Notes: generated by a model from the letters alone, not told the origin. 64,000 bases of DNA from Clostridia bacterium (GCA_017399535.1 JAFQBX010000018.1:179346-243345), one strand, 5' to 3'; positions 43,665-53,077 are shown, numbered from the stretch's first letter. Numbers and translations: made by a program.

Positions 43665-44675
43665 TTACTGCTTTTGTTTCGTATTTTTTCCTACCCTTAA
43701 AAAACCGATTATAAACAAAAGAGCACTTATAAACAGCATTGCCGTTATAACAATCAAGTGGACGTTTCCCGCAACGCACTGCGCCCAATTGTGAAAATTC
43801 ACTTCATAATGGTTTTCATTCAGTCCGAACAGAGCATTTGTGACATACCCCATACAGTAATACGCGCAAGATGTCACAACAGTGCAAATCCCTGCCTTTA
43901 AAAATCCATTAAAATTAAACATACAAATAACTGCACAGAAAATCAATGGTATATACGCATAAGTGGTTATGAGAATCGCCGAAGTAAGCATAAAAGGTTG
44001 CCAACTATAAACACACAAAAGAATCAATATTGTAAGCACCAAAACTGTCGTGAAAGCTATGACAAATTTAAGGTTGGACAGTTTTGTTCCGGATAGCAAA
44101 ATCGTTCCGAAAATCAATATGTACCCCATTAGTGTACCAATGCAGGCGACAGGTAACCAATACAGTTCATTTGTATATACTGCGCAGGTGAACAAAAGCA
44201 GGCAAATGGATAAATATGTTGAAACAGAAAAAACAAGTAGTTTCTTTGATTTAAAAAAGTATGTAACACTGGGCACGAACGTATAGGCGCAAACCAGTGC
44301 GGTTAACACAATAAAAAACCAAGACAGTGTGTGATTTACTGCAAGATTGCAAATAAAACAGGTTAGGAGCGCGACTGCATAAGATATTGTCGGTACCCAA
44401 AACCACGTGCTGCAAATCACACGGAACTTTCGCGCTTCGTGCTTAATTTTTCTCGCATATGTGTCGGTTGAGGCGGTAATCAATTCGTGTTCGCTTATTT
44501 CAAGAACACGGCAGATATCGGAAATTAAAGTAATATCGGGATAAGACAATCCTCGCTCCCATTTGCTTACTGCACCTTCGGTTACAAACAGCATTTCCGC
44601 TAAATCTTTTTGTGAATAGTTTTTCTCTGTTCGTTTTGTTTTTATGAACGAACCAAAAGTTTTCTTATCTATCAT
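43665..44675 (-). CDS. XRE-family regulator fused to a polytopic membrane domain
   Basis: 336 residues. An N-terminal helix-turn-helix (about 5-62: SQKDLAEMLFVTEGAVSKWERGLSYPDI in pieces LAEMLFVTEGAVSKWERG) is followed by a short basic linker and about eight membrane helices (about 92-330). Such fusions may sense a membrane signal and bind DNA directly. No ligand can be inferred. It is a single gene, convergent with GH94, and its targets are unknown. Confidence 0.85.
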   Translation of the reverse strand: MIDKKTFGSFIKTKRTEKNYSQKDLAEMLFVTEGAVSKWERGLSYPDITLISDICRVLEISEHELITASTDTYARKIKHEARKFRVICSTWFWVPTISYAVALLTCFICNLAVNHTLSWFFIVLTALVCAYTFVPSVTYFFKSKKLLVFSVSTYLSICLLLFTCAVYTNELYWLPVACIGTLMGYILIFGTILLSGTKLSNLKFVIAFTTVLVLTILILLCVYSWQPFMLTSAILITTYAYIPLIFCAVICMFNFNGFLKAGICTVVTSCAYYCMGYVTNALFGLNENHYEVNFHNWAQCVAGNVHLIVITAMLFISALLFIIGFLRVGKNTKQKQ

Positions 44676-44835
44676 ATTTGACCGCCTCCGCCCATAATTC
44701 TACGCTAATATAAAATAATCGTCAATGGACTGTTAAGCCACCCATTATTTTTTATATGTTTATTAGGATTATATCATTTTTCTTCTCATACTTCAACACA
44801 TAGAAAAAACACCGATTTCTTAGACAAATAAAAGT

Positions 44836-44868
44836 AAAAGCGGACAAGCAAATCGCTTGTCCGCCATT
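44836..44868 (-). terminator. Terminator of gapA
   Basis: Stem GCGGACAAGC/GCTTGTCCGC (44840-44849 with 44855-44864), 5-base loop, TTTTACTTTT on the minus strand. Confidence 0.85.
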
Positions 44869-44903
44869 TTTTTTGTAAATATTGTCAGCTAGCGGCTGAA
44901 AAA

Positions 44904-45920
44904 TTACATTTCAGCAAAGTACTTGATTGTACGAACCATCTGGCTGGTGTAGCTGTTCTCGTTATCGTACCAAGAAACAACCTGTACCTGATAGGTTTCG
45001 TCGTCAATCTTTGTAACCATTGTCTGAGTAGCATCAAAGAGTGAACCGTAGGTGATGCCGATAATGTCAGAAGAAACGAGCTGCTCTTCGGTGTAGCCGA
45101 ATGAATCAGAAGCAGCTGCCTTCATAGCTGCGTTGATGCCATCAACGGTAACGTCCTTACCCTTTACAACAGCAACGAGAAGTGTTGTAGAACCTGTGGG
45201 AACAGGAACACGCTGAGCTGAACCGATGAGCTTGCCATTGAGTTCAGGAATTACAAGGCCGATTGCCTTTGCAGCGCCGGTAGAGTTAGGAACGATATTA
45301 ACAGCAGCAGCACGAGCACGACGAAGGTCGCCCTTTCTGTGCGGGCCATCGAGAACCATCTGGTCACCAGTGAAAGCATGAACAGTTGTCATGATACCGC
45401 TAACGATGGGTGCATACTTGTTAAGAGTGTCAGCCATAGGAGCAAGACAGTTTGTTGTGCAGGAAGCAGCAGAAATAATCTTGTCATCAGCTGTAAGTGT
45501 GTTTTCGTTTACGCTGTAAACGATTGTGGGAAGGTCATTTCCGGCAGGAGCAGAAATAACTACCTTCTTTGCGCCGGCGTCGATATGTGCCTGGCTCTTT
45601 GCCTTTGAGCAGTAGAAACCTGTGCATTCGAGAACAACGTCAACGTCGAGCTCTCCCCAAGGAAGATTAGCAGCGTCCTTCTCAGCATAGATTCTGATTG
45701 TCTTTCCGTTTACGGTGATTGTACCAGCTTCGTCATCAGCAGATACGGTATCGCCGTAGGCATATCTACCCTGAGCTGAATCGTACTTAAGAAGATGTGC
45801 GAGCATGGTGGGGTTTGTAAGGTCGTTGATAGCAACTACCTCGTAGCCTTCAGCGCCAAACATCTGTCTGAAAGCGAGACGGCCGATACGGCCAAAACCG
45901 TTAATAGCAACTTTTACCAT
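44904..45920 (-). CDS. gapA: Glyceraldehyde-3-phosphate dehydrogenase
   Basis: 338 residues from ATG 45920. It catalyses phosphorylating oxidation of glyceraldehyde-3-phosphate with NAD+. The NAD domain starts [18 protein letters not shown]; the catalytic Cys is in [27 protein letters not shown] lies near the C-terminus. A TTG at 45938 is in frame but lies within the GGGAGG ribosome binding site region. Codon use is the most biased in the window, as expected for a highly expressed glycolytic gene. Confidence 0.98.
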   Translation of the reverse strand: MVKVAINGFGRIGRLAFRQMFGAEGYEVVAINDLTNPTMLAHLLKYDSAQGRYAYGDTVSADDEAGTITVNGKTIRIYAEKDAANLPWGELDVDVVLECTGFYCSKAKSQAHIDAGAKKVVISAPAGNDLPTIVYSVNENTLTADDKIISAASCTTNCLAPMADTLNKYAPIVSGIMTTVHAFTGDQMVLDGPHRKGDLRRARAAAVNIVPNSTGAAKAIGLVIPELNGKLIGSAQRVPVPTGSTTLLVAVVKGKDVTVDGINAAMKAAASDSFGYTEEQLVSSDIIGITYGSLFDATQTMVTKIDDETYQVQVVSWYDNENSYTSQMVRTIKYFAEM

Positions 45921-45954
45921 TTTTAATTTACCTCCCAAATTTTCGGTTGATACT

Positions 45955-45983
45955 ATTGTACCCTAAATTTGTCAAATTTGCAA
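45955..45983 (-). promoter_or_regulatory. Sigma-A promoter of gapA
   Basis: TTGCAA (45978-45983), 17-base spacer, TACAAT (45955-45960) on the minus strand. AAATTTG is repeated in the spacer (AAATTTGACAAATTT), possibly an operator. Confidence 0.7.
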
Positions 45984-46078
45984 GTTTCTTTGTTATTATT
46001 TTAACTAATTTAACCGATTTCGGCGATAATGCCAAAAATGAGTTTATAATAGCCGTTCGATTGATATAATTTATCAAA

Positions 46079-47251
46079 TTATATATGTGCAACGCCGCTT
46101 GATTTTGCCGCTTCAGCAACCGCTTTTGCCACCGTTTCGGCAATTCTGCTGTCAAACGCCTTTGGCAATATGTATTCGCTCGAAAGCTCGTCATCGTTTA
46201 CGAGGGACGCAATTGCGTAGGAAGCCGCCATTTTCATATCGTCATTTATGTCACTTGCCCGGACGTCGAGGGCTCCTCGGAATATCCCCGGAAAAGCGAG
46301 AACGTTATTTATTTGGTTAGCAAAGTCGGAGCGTCCCGTACCTACAACAGTAGCACCGCCTTTTTTCGCTTCGTTGGGCATAATCTCGGGTGTAGGGTTA
46401 GCCATGGCGAAAACAATAGCATCCCTTGCCATTGTCGACACCATTGTAGCATCAAGCACATTCGGCGCAGATACGCCGATAAATACGTCGGCGTCTTTTA
46501 TCACATCGGATAAATCGCCCTTTTCCCTATTCGGATTTGTTTGCGCAGCCAATTTTTTATGAGCTTCGGAAAGGTCATCTTTACCATCGTAAATAGCGCC
46601 AAATCGGTCGCATGCAATAATATTTTTAACCCCAAGTTTCATTAAATGCTCGGTTATTGCCGTTCCTGCGGCACCTGCGCCATTGATTACACATTTTATT
46701 TTGGAAATTTCCTTTTTCACAAGTTTGAGTGCGTTAAGCAAGGCGGCGGCAACAACAATCGCAGTGCCGTGCTGGTCATCATGAAATACGGGAATATCGC
46801 AAATTTCCTTTAACTTTTTTTCGATTTCGAAGCATCGCGGAGCCGAAATATCCTCTAAATTTATTCCGCCGAAGCTACCCGAAAGCAAATATATCGTCCT
46901 GACAATCTCGTCAACGTCGTTGGACTTTATGCAAAGAGGAAATGCGTCAACTCCCGCAAACTCCTTGAATAATACGCATTTGCCTTCCATAACGGGCATA
47001 CCTGCTTCGGCGCCTATATCTCCGAGACCGAGTACAGCCGACCCATCGGTCACAACGGCAATCAAATTACTGCGACGGGTAAGTTCAAAGGACTTATCAA
47101 CGTCCTTTTCGATAGCGAGACACGGCTCGGCAACTCCCGGAGTATATGCAAGCGAAAGCGACTCGGCGTCCTTTACTGCTACGCGCGAAGAAACCTCAAT
47201 CTTTCCACCAAGCTGATAATGTAAATCAAGTGCTTTTTTTCTTATATCCAT
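46079..47251 (-). CDS. NAD(P)-dependent malic enzyme (bacterial short form)
   Basis: 390 residues. It oxidatively decarboxylates malate to pyruvate. The N-domain has SLAYTPGVAEPC and the metal/catalytic region GLGDIGAEAGMPVMEGK; then FHDDQHGTAIVVAAALLNA, and the Rossmann motif INGAGAAGTAI. The short form lacks the C-terminal phosphotransacetylase-like domain of MaeB. It has the AMANPTPEIMP segment. A ribosome binding site (GGGGATAG) is near the ATG. It lies upstream of gapA on the same strand, but gapA has its own promoter. Confidence 0.93.
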   Translation of the reverse strand: MDIRKKALDLHYQLGGKIEVSSRVAVKDAESLSLAYTPGVAEPCLAIEKDVDKSFELTRRSNLIAVVTDGSAVLGLGDIGAEAGMPVMEGKCVLFKEFAGVDAFPLCIKSNDVDEIVRTIYLLSGSFGGINLEDISAPRCFEIEKKLKEICDIPVFHDDQHGTAIVVAAALLNALKLVKKEISKIKCVINGAGAAGTAITEHLMKLGVKNIIACDRFGAIYDGKDDLSEAHKKLAAQTNPNREKGDLSDVIKDADVFIGVSAPNVLDATMVSTMARDAIVFAMANPTPEIMPNEAKKGGATVVGTGRSDFANQINNVLAFPGIFRGALDVRASDINDDMKMAASYAIASLVNDDELSSEYILPKAFDSRIAETVAKAVAEAAKSSGVAHI

Positions 47252-47371
47252 AACTATCCCCTTATTTCACTATGAGGATTATTTTAACAGATTAACCCAA
47301 CATATTCAAGCGGTTACGCAAAAGTTTATAAAATAAAAGCAAATCCTGTCGAACAAAAAAATATTTTTTTA

Positions 47372-47401
47372 GTATTCCACATACAACCGACGGCAATAAT
47401 A
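47372..47401 (+). promoter_or_regulatory. Candidate sigma-F-type promoter of sigG
   Basis: GTATT (47372-47376), 15-base spacer, GGCAATAATA (47392-47401). The -10 matches the sigma-F/G pattern GGNNANANTR at every fixed position, and the -35 matches GYWTA at four of five. Position, 30 bases before sigG, fits. Confidence 0.55.
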
Positions 47402-47431
47402 ACCTTGAAATTCACAATCGGGGGTTTGACA

Positions 47432-48199
47432 ATGCAATTCAGCAAGGTTGAAATATGCGGAATAAATACGTCGGAATTAAAGGTGCTTACCGAAAAGGAA
47501 AAGGATGAACTCATTAAACTTGCCAAAAACGGCAATAAATCGGCACGGGAAAAACTGATTAACGGCAATCTGAAACTCGTTTTAAGCGTAGTTCAGCGCT
47601 TTTCGGGCAGAGGCGAAAATCCAGATGACCTTTTTCAAGTAGGTTGCATAGGGCTGATAAAGTCGATTGATAATTTTGATACCTCACACGAGGTAAAGTT
47701 CAGCACATATGCAGTGCCAATGATTATCGGTGAAATTCGCAGATATTTGAGGGACCACAACTCAGTCAGAGTAAGCCGTTCAATAAAGGATAATGCCTAT
47801 CGTGCCATGCAGGTTAAGGAACAGCTTACGATAAAAAATCAAAAGGAACCGACCATTGACGAGATTGCAAAGGAACTCGATTTACCGAGAGAGGACGTCG
47901 TTTTAGCCCTCGAAAGCATTGTCGAGCCGGTTTCGTTAAACGAGCCGGTTTACTCAGACGGCGGCGACACAATATATATAATGGACCAAGTCGGTGACAA
48001 AAACGATGATAGAAACTGGCTTGACGAGCTTTTCTTTAAGGAAGCCATAAAAAACCTCAATGACCGCGAAAGAAAGATACTCAATCTCCGCTTTATGAAG
48101 GGCAAAACTCAGATGGAGGTTGCAAACGAGATAGGCATTTCACAGGCGCAGGTAAGCCGTCTCGAAAAAGGCGTAATCGACCGAATAAAAGGGCTTTGA
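47432..48199 (+). CDS. sigG: Forespore sigma factor SigG
   Basis: 255 residues from ATG 47432 (GGGGG seven bases before); the upstream in-frame ATG lacks a ribosome binding site. It directs late forespore transcription. The N-terminal KVEICGINTSELKVL is the SigG-specific start, followed by region 2 (GNLKLVLSVVQRFSGRGEN, DLFQVGCIGLIKSID), region 3 (REDVVLALESIVEPVSLNEPV), and region 4 (MEVANEIGISQAQVSRLEK). The stop abuts the sigK stop on the other strand. Confidence 0.95.
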   Translation: MQFSKVEICGINTSELKVLTEKEKDELIKLAKNGNKSAREKLINGNLKLVLSVVQRFSGRGENPDDLFQVGCIGLIKSIDNFDTSHEVKFSTYAVPMIIGEIRRYLRDHNSVRVSRSIKDNAYRAMQVKEQLTIKNQKEPTIDEIAKELDLPREDVVLALESIVEPVSLNEPVYSDGGDTIYIMDQVGDKNDDRNWLDELFFKEAIKNLNDRERKILNLRFMKGKTQMEVANEIGISQAQVSRLEKGVIDRIKGL

Positions 48200-48898
48200 T
48201 TAACCGTTCTCATATTTATCATACAGCTTTTCAAGTGCCTTTTTTTCAATTCGCGAAACGTAAGAACGCGAGATTTTCAGCTTTTTTGCTACCTCGCGTT
48301 GAGGAAGCGGTGCTGTTCCGTTGAGCCCATAGCGAAGTATAATTATTTTTCGCTCACGGTCATTCAGCTCGGTTTTAAGATATTCCCTCAGCTTTTTTAT
48401 TTTCATCCGCTTATCAATATCGTCAACTATGGAAAAATCGGACGGAATAATGTCAAGAAGGGTCAGCTCGTTTCCGTCCTTATCGGTATCAATCGGGTCG
48501 TTTATAAATACGTCAAGAGATACCTTTTTTTGCGCTCTGAAATACATTAGAATTTCATTCTCGATGCACTTTGCCGCATAGGTTGCAAGTTTTGTTCCTT
48601 TTGAATTATTATAGCTTGAAATTGCCTTTATAAGCCCGATTGTCCCAATCGAAATCAGGTCGTCGGTTTCGTATCCCGTGTCGTAATATTTCTTTACCAC
48701 GTGGGCTACCAGACGCAAATTATGCTCAATCAGCGTTTCGCGTGCTTTGAGGTCGCCACCCATAAATTTTTCGAGCAGTTCGGCTTCTTCCCTGCTTGAT
48801 AGTGCTCGCGGAAACGAGCCGGAGTTGGTAACATGCAGAATAAAGTAAAGTATATTAGAAATTGCCACCGATAAAAAATAAGTAAACAAAAAAATCAC
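48200..48898 (-). CDS. sigK: Late mother-cell sigma factor SigK (pro-form, uninterrupted)
   Basis: 232 residues. A hydrophobic pro-sequence (about 1-22) comes before region 2 ([54 protein letters not shown]) and region 4 (LNDRERKIIILRYGL, KLKISRSYVSRIEKKAL). The gene is continuous, with no skin element splitting it as in Bacillus subtilis or Clostridioides difficile. It converges on sigG with zero spacing and no terminator between the two. Confidence 0.93.
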   Translation of the reverse strand: MIFLFTYFLSVAISNILYFILHVTNSGSFPRALSSREEAELLEKFMGGDLKARETLIEHNLRLVAHVVKKYYDTGYETDDLISIGTIGLIKAISSYNNSKGTKLATYAAKCIENEILMYFRAQKKVSLDVFINDPIDTDKDGNELTLLDIIPSDFSIVDDIDKRMKIKKLREYLKTELNDRERKIIILRYGLNGTAPLPQREVAKKLKISRSYVSRIEKKALEKLYDKYENG

Positions 48899-48901
48899 CC
48901 C

Positions 48902-48945
48902 ATATCGAATATACCAAAGTATATGCGATATGGGGATTGTCTTAA
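48902..48945 (-). terminator. Terminator between the D-hydroxyacid dehydrogenase gene and sigK
   Basis: A long stem CCCCATATCG-ATATAC/GTATAT-CGATATGGGG with one mismatch, followed on the minus strand by TGATTTTTTTG. It lies just before the sigK start. Confidence 0.8.
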
Positions 48946-48957
48946 TCAGTCGGGGGT

Positions 48958-49959
48958 TTATTTCTTTAAAAATTCTCTGCTTTTATACATAACCTCGTTT
49001 TTACACTTTTCACCCGATAGTACTTCATCAATGTTATTATAGGTCGTTCTCGCAATTGTTTCAAGGGCATCGTCGGTCAAAAATGCCTGATGCGCCGTCA
49101 TCAAAACGTGAGGATGGGCAATAAGAAGCGACAGCATATCATCGTTGATTACCATTCCCGAAAAATCCTCAAAGAAAAAGTCGCTTTCTTCCTCATACAC
49201 ATCGAGAGCTGCACCTGCAACCTTTTCGGTATTAAGAGCGTGTAAAAGCGCCTCTGTGTCAACGAGAGCTCCACGGGAAGTATTGACGATAACCACGTTA
49301 TCTTTCATCATGTCAAAGGCATCGCTATCAAGGATATGATACGATTTGTCGGTCAAGGGACAATGAAGGGTTATTATATCGCTGTTTTTAAACAGGTATT
49401 CGAGGTCAACGTAATGGATGCTTTCATCGTCAATAGGATACGGGTCGTAAGCGAGAATGTCTACGCCAAATCCGCCAAGCACTTCGATAACTGCCTGACC
49501 GATTTTACCCGTTCCAATTACACCGACAGTTTTGCCTCTCAAAAGAAAGCCGGTAAGTCCGTTTAAGCTGAAATTAAAATCGCGAGTACGGTTATACGCC
49601 TTGTGAATTTTTCGGTTGAGCGAAAGTAAAAGCGCCATGGTATGTTCGGCGACAGTATATGGCGAATATGCAGGAACAGTTACAACAGTGAGTCGATCCT
49701 TTGCGGCTTTGAGATCAACATTTGAATAACCCGAGCAACGCATCGCGAGCACCTTTATTCCATTATCGGCTAAAATATTTATCGTGTCGGCGTCAATGTC
49801 GTCGTTGACAAAGGCAATAACTGCATCATATCCCCTTGTAATCGGGGCTGTTTTTTTATTAAGCTTACCTTCGAAATAGCTTATTTCGTAATTGTCATTT
49901 AACTTGTCGAAATACTGCTTATCATAAGGTTTTGTGTCAAAAAAAGCAATTCGTTTCAT
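48958..49959 (-). CDS. D-2-hydroxyacid dehydrogenase (D-lactate dehydrogenase-like)
   Basis: 333 residues from ATG 49959 (AGGAG nine bases before). It should reduce pyruvate or a related 2-oxoacid to the D-hydroxyacid with NADH. The nucleotide-binding fold is GVIGTGKIGQAV, followed by an acidic residue at YDPYP. The catalytic Arg is in NTSRGALVDT, Glu in DVYEEES, and His in LMTAHQAFLT. The closest recognised type is fermentative D-lactate dehydrogenase (LdhA-like). Confidence 0.9.
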   Translation of the reverse strand: MKRIAFFDTKPYDKQYFDKLNDNYEISYFEGKLNKKTAPITRGYDAVIAFVNDDIDADTINILADNGIKVLAMRCSGYSNVDLKAAKDRLTVVTVPAYSPYTVAEHTMALLLSLNRKIHKAYNRTRDFNFSLNGLTGFLLRGKTVGVIGTGKIGQAVIEVLGGFGVDILAYDPYPIDDESIHYVDLEYLFKNSDIITLHCPLTDKSYHILDSDAFDMMKDNVVIVNTSRGALVDTEALLHALNTEKVAGAALDVYEEESDFFFEDFSGMVINDDMLSLLIAHPHVLMTAHQAFLTDDALETIARTTYNNIDEVLSGEKCKNEVMYKSREFLKK

Positions 49960-50030
49960 ATATATCATCTCCTAGAATTTATTTTAACCTATAATTATTA
50001 AAATATTGTTAATATTGGGCTTAAATTTTC

Positions 50031-50059
50031 TTGTAATATGTAAATTTTTTCTGTATAAT
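50031..50059 (+). promoter_or_regulatory. Sigma-A promoter of rhaB-rhaA
   Basis: TTGTAA (50031-50036), 17-base spacer, TATAAT (50054-50059), 30 bases before rhaB. Confidence 0.75.
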
Positions 50060-50089
50060 TAAATTAAATTTATATATTGGACTGATTTT

Positions 50090-51472
50090 ATGAATAATTA
50101 CTATATTGCCGTCGATATCGGAGCATCAAGCGGTCGTCTTATCGCTGGATGGCTCCAGGATGGAAAAATTGCCGTAAAGGAAATGCACCGATTTGATAAC
50201 GGCGTTGTGAGCAAAAATGGGCATCTTTGTTGGGAGCTTGACCGCTTATTTGCCGAAATCGTCAACGGGCTCAAAATTTGTAAAGAAAATAACATTGTCC
50301 CTAAATCAATCGGTATTGATACATGGGGCGTTGATTACGTGCTTCTTGACAAAAACGGAGAGGTCATCGGTGATACGGTTGCATATCGCGACGGACGAAC
50401 AAGCGGCATAATTGAAAAAACCGCAAAAATCGTTTCTCAGCCCGACCAATACGCACACACAGGAATTCAGCCGCAGGTGTTTAACACCATTTATCAGCTA
50501 ATGACCGACAGTGAAAAGTTTGATAAAGCAGAGCGACTTTTGTTCGTTCCTGAATATCTCAACTATCTCCTTACGGGCAAAATGGTCACCGAATACACCA
50601 ACGCATCAACTTCGGGACTGGTCAGCGCGGAAACAAAGGAATGGGACTTTGACCTGATCGAAAAGCTCGGATTGCCCAAGCGCATTTTTGGCGAAATACA
50701 TAATCCCGAAAGCATTGTGGGTGAGCTAAAACCCGAAATCGCTGACGAAATCGGCTTTAATTGCAATGTTATTCTCCCCTGCACACACGATACAGGTTCG
50801 GCAGTTTTGGCAGTTCCTAGCAACGAAATGTCGCTTTATATCAGCAGCGGCACCTGGTCGCTTATGGGATGCGAAATTATGACGCCGGAACTGAGTGAGG
50901 AAAGTCTGAATTTAGGTTTCACCAACGAGGGCGGATACCAATACCGTTTCAGATACCTCAAAAATATTATGGGACTGTGGATGATTCAGTCGGTCAGACG
51001 CGAGCTTAATAAAAAATACAGCTTTGACGAGCTTTGTGAAATGGCCAAAAGTTCTGATTTCAACGAGATTATTGACGTCAACAACAGCGCATTTTTAGCC
51101 CCCGAAAGCATGATCGACGCGATTAAGAATTACTGCATTTCTAACAATATGAACGAGCCGAAAACAATCGGCGACACGGTAAGGTGCATCTATCATTCAC
51201 TTGCAAAATGCTACGCTAACACCGTTTCAGGCATTGAATCAAAGCTCGGTATTAAGTTCGATTGCGTAAATATTGTCGGCGGCGGAAGCAAGGACATCTA
51301 CCTTAACGAGCTTACCGCAAAATATACCGGAAAGCCCGTTGTCGCAGGACCGACAGAGGCAACCGCAATAGGCAATCTTTTGGTTCAGATGATTGCATCG
51401 AATGAAATCGATGACCTTTCATCAGGACGCGATATTATAAAAAATTCGTTTGACATAACGGAGGTAAAATAA
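50090..51472 (+). CDS. rhaB: Rhamnulokinase
   Basis: 460 residues, FGGY carbohydrate kinase. The phosphate-1 motif is AVDIGASSGRLIAGW at the start; the substrate region has GIDTWGVDYVLLD, and later CTHDTGSAVLAVP, YISSGTWSLMG and NIVGGGSKDIYLNEL. It phosphorylates L-rhamnulose to rhamnulose-1-phosphate. It is followed directly by rhaA. The ribosome binding site is weak (GGACTG). Confidence 0.93.
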   Translation: MNNYYIAVDIGASSGRLIAGWLQDGKIAVKEMHRFDNGVVSKNGHLCWELDRLFAEIVNGLKICKENNIVPKSIGIDTWGVDYVLLDKNGEVIGDTVAYRDGRTSGIIEKTAKIVSQPDQYAHTGIQPQVFNTIYQLMTDSEKFDKAERLLFVPEYLNYLLTGKMVTEYTNASTSGLVSAETKEWDFDLIEKLGLPKRIFGEIHNPESIVGELKPEIADEIGFNCNVILPCTHDTGSAVLAVPSNEMSLYISSGTWSLMGCEIMTPELSEESLNLGFTNEGGYQYRFRYLKNIMGLWMIQSVRRELNKKYSFDELCEMAKSSDFNEIIDVNNSAFLAPESMIDAIKNYCISNNMNEPKTIGDTVRCIYHSLAKCYANTVSGIESKLGIKFDCVNIVGGGSKDIYLNELTAKYTGKPVVAGPTEATAIGNLLVQMIASNEIDDLSSGRDIIKNSFDITEVK

Positions 51473-52717
51473 ATGAAAAACAGATATCCTGACGCAAGAA
51501 AATATTACACTCGAGTCGGAATCGACACCGACAGCGCTATCGAACGGCTTAAAAATATACCTGTTTCAATCCATTGTTGGCAGGGCGACGACGTGCTTGG
51601 ATTCGAGGGAAGCGACGAGCTTACGGGCGGAATTGCCGCTACCGGCAACTATCCCGGCAGAGCAAGAAATGCCGAGGAGCTTATGGCCGACCTCGACGTT
51701 GCGCTTTCGCTCATTCCGGGTAAAAAGCGCATCAATCTACACGCCTGCTACGCAATCACCGACGAAAAGGTTGATCGCAACGAGCTTCAGCCCAAGCACT
51801 TTGAAAAATGGGTAGAGTTTGCAAAGGAACGCGACTTAGGTCTCGATTTCAACCCGACATTTTTCTCGCATCCAAAGGCGGCTGACAGTCTGACTCTTTC
51901 ACATCCTGATAAGGAAATCCGCAAATTCTGGATTGAGCACGCCATGGCTTGCAGAAAAATTGCGGCTTATTTTGGCGAAGAGCTTGGCACTCCTGCACTT
52001 TGCAACATCTGGATTCCCGACGGATATAAGAATAATCCTGCCGATAAATTTTCGCCCAGAAAGCGACTCAAAGAAAGTCTCGACGAGATTTATTCGGTTA
52101 AGTACAATCATGAGTTTATAATCGACTCATGCGAAAGTAAATTCTTTGGAATCGGACTCGAAGCGTTTACGGTTGGCAGCAGCGAATTTTATATCAGTTA
52201 CGCCGCTTCACACGAAAATATTTATCCCCTTCTCGACAGCGGTCACTATCATCCCGCCGAGGTTATCAGCGACAAGCTCCCCGCTCTGCTCAACTTCTTT
52301 GATAAGATTCCGCTTCACGTAACCCGTCCGATTCATTGGGATTCCGACCACGTTGTGCTTCTCGACGACGAGCTCAAAGCAATTGCCGACGAAATCATAC
52401 GCAATAATGCCGATGACCGCATTTTAATCGGGCTCGACTACTTTGACGCAAGTATCAACCGCGTAGCTGCTTGGGTAATCGGCGTCAGAAATATGCAAAA
52501 GGCGCTTCTCATTTCGCTCCTTACTCCTCACGAGCGTCTCGCCAAATTGCAGGAAGAAAACAAATTCACCGAAATTATGGTGGCTACCGAGGAAGCAAAG
52601 ACAATGCCCTTTGGCGACATTTGGGAAGAATATTGTAAGCAGTGCGGCGTTATCGAAAATGCTGACTGGTACAACGTTGTTGCCGATTATGAAAAGAACG
52701 TTCTTTTGAACAGATAA
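51473..52717 (+). CDS. rhaA: L-rhamnose isomerase
   Basis: 414 residues, the usual length. It interconverts L-rhamnose and L-rhamnulose with Mn2+. Recognisable segments are PVSIHCWQGDDVLGFE, GNYPGRARNAEEL, LHACYA, DFNPTFFSHPKA, IWIPDGYKN and RPIHWDSDHVV. The ATG follows the rhaB stop by zero bases with GGAGG inside rhaB, so expression is coupled. No rhamnulose-1-phosphate aldolase, transporter or AraC/DeoR-type regulator sits beside it. Confidence 0.96.
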   Translation: MKNRYPDARKYYTRVGIDTDSAIERLKNIPVSIHCWQGDDVLGFEGSDELTGGIAATGNYPGRARNAEELMADLDVALSLIPGKKRINLHACYAITDEKVDRNELQPKHFEKWVEFAKERDLGLDFNPTFFSHPKAADSLTLSHPDKEIRKFWIEHAMACRKIAAYFGEELGTPALCNIWIPDGYKNNPADKFSPRKRLKESLDEIYSVKYNHEFIIDSCESKFFGIGLEAFTVGSSEFYISYAASHENIYPLLDSGHYHPAEVISDKLPALLNFFDKIPLHVTRPIHWDSDHVVLLDDELKAIADEIIRNNADDRILIGLDYFDASINRVAAWVIGVRNMQKALLISLLTPHERLAKLQEENKFTEIMVATEEAKTMPFGDIWEEYCKQCGVIENADWYNVVADYEKNVLLNR

Positions 52718-52728
52718 AATAATATAAG

Positions 52729-52764
52729 AAAAGAGACATTCTGCTAATACAGAATGTCTCTTTT
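52729..52764. terminator. Bidirectional terminator between rhaA and the 41-residue peptide gene
   Basis: A perfect 15-bp stem (52729-52743 with 52750-52764) with a 6-base loop. T tracts flank it on both strands. Confidence 0.9.
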
Positions 52765-52790
52765 AAAATTATACAATAAATAATACAAAA

Positions 52791-52916
52791 TTAGAGATAA
52801 TCGTCGTCGGTTTCTTCAATTCCTCTGTGGGAAGAAGTTTCTGATTCTTTCATAATCTCTTCTACAATATATTCAGTATATTCAATAATGGGTTTTTCGT
52901 AAATTTCTTTTGCCAT
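52791..52916 (-). CDS. 41-residue acidic peptide of unknown function
   Basis: ATG 52916 to TAA 52791, 41 codons plus stop. GGAGGTG lies seven bases upstream, a near-consensus promoter stands at 52947-52975, and a strong terminator follows, so this is a complete monocistronic unit. The peptide begins MAKEIYEKPIIEY and ends EETDDDYL, with 12 acidic residues in its second two-thirds and a single SSHRG basic spot. The YEKPxI(I/V)E start resembles the many short 'KxYEKPxI' peptides in Clostridia, some of which sit beside RiPP-type maturation genes; no such enzyme lies here. Function unknown. Confidence 0.8.
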   Translation of the reverse strand: MAKEIYEKPIIEYTEYIVEEIMKESETSSHRGIEETDDDYL

Positions 52917-52946
52917 TATAATACACCTCCAAACCATTACACATAT

Positions 52947-52975
52947 ATCATAACATACAGGTTTTTTGGTGTCAA
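52947..52975 (-). promoter_or_regulatory. Sigma-A promoter of the 41-residue peptide gene
   Basis: Perfect TTGACA (52970-52975), 17-base spacer, TATGAT (52947-52952) on the minus strand. Confidence 0.88.
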
Positions 52976-53077
52976 TGACAACAAATTGACAACTTTCCGC
53001 TCAACCGCCTAGGAATAATATCATATATTTGCAGATAAATTACAAATGGGAATTATTGTTAATCGTAAATTGATAAA

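Noticed and set aside
48200..48898. A skin element or frameshift in sigK
   Set aside because: The frame is continuous from pro-sequence to region 4.
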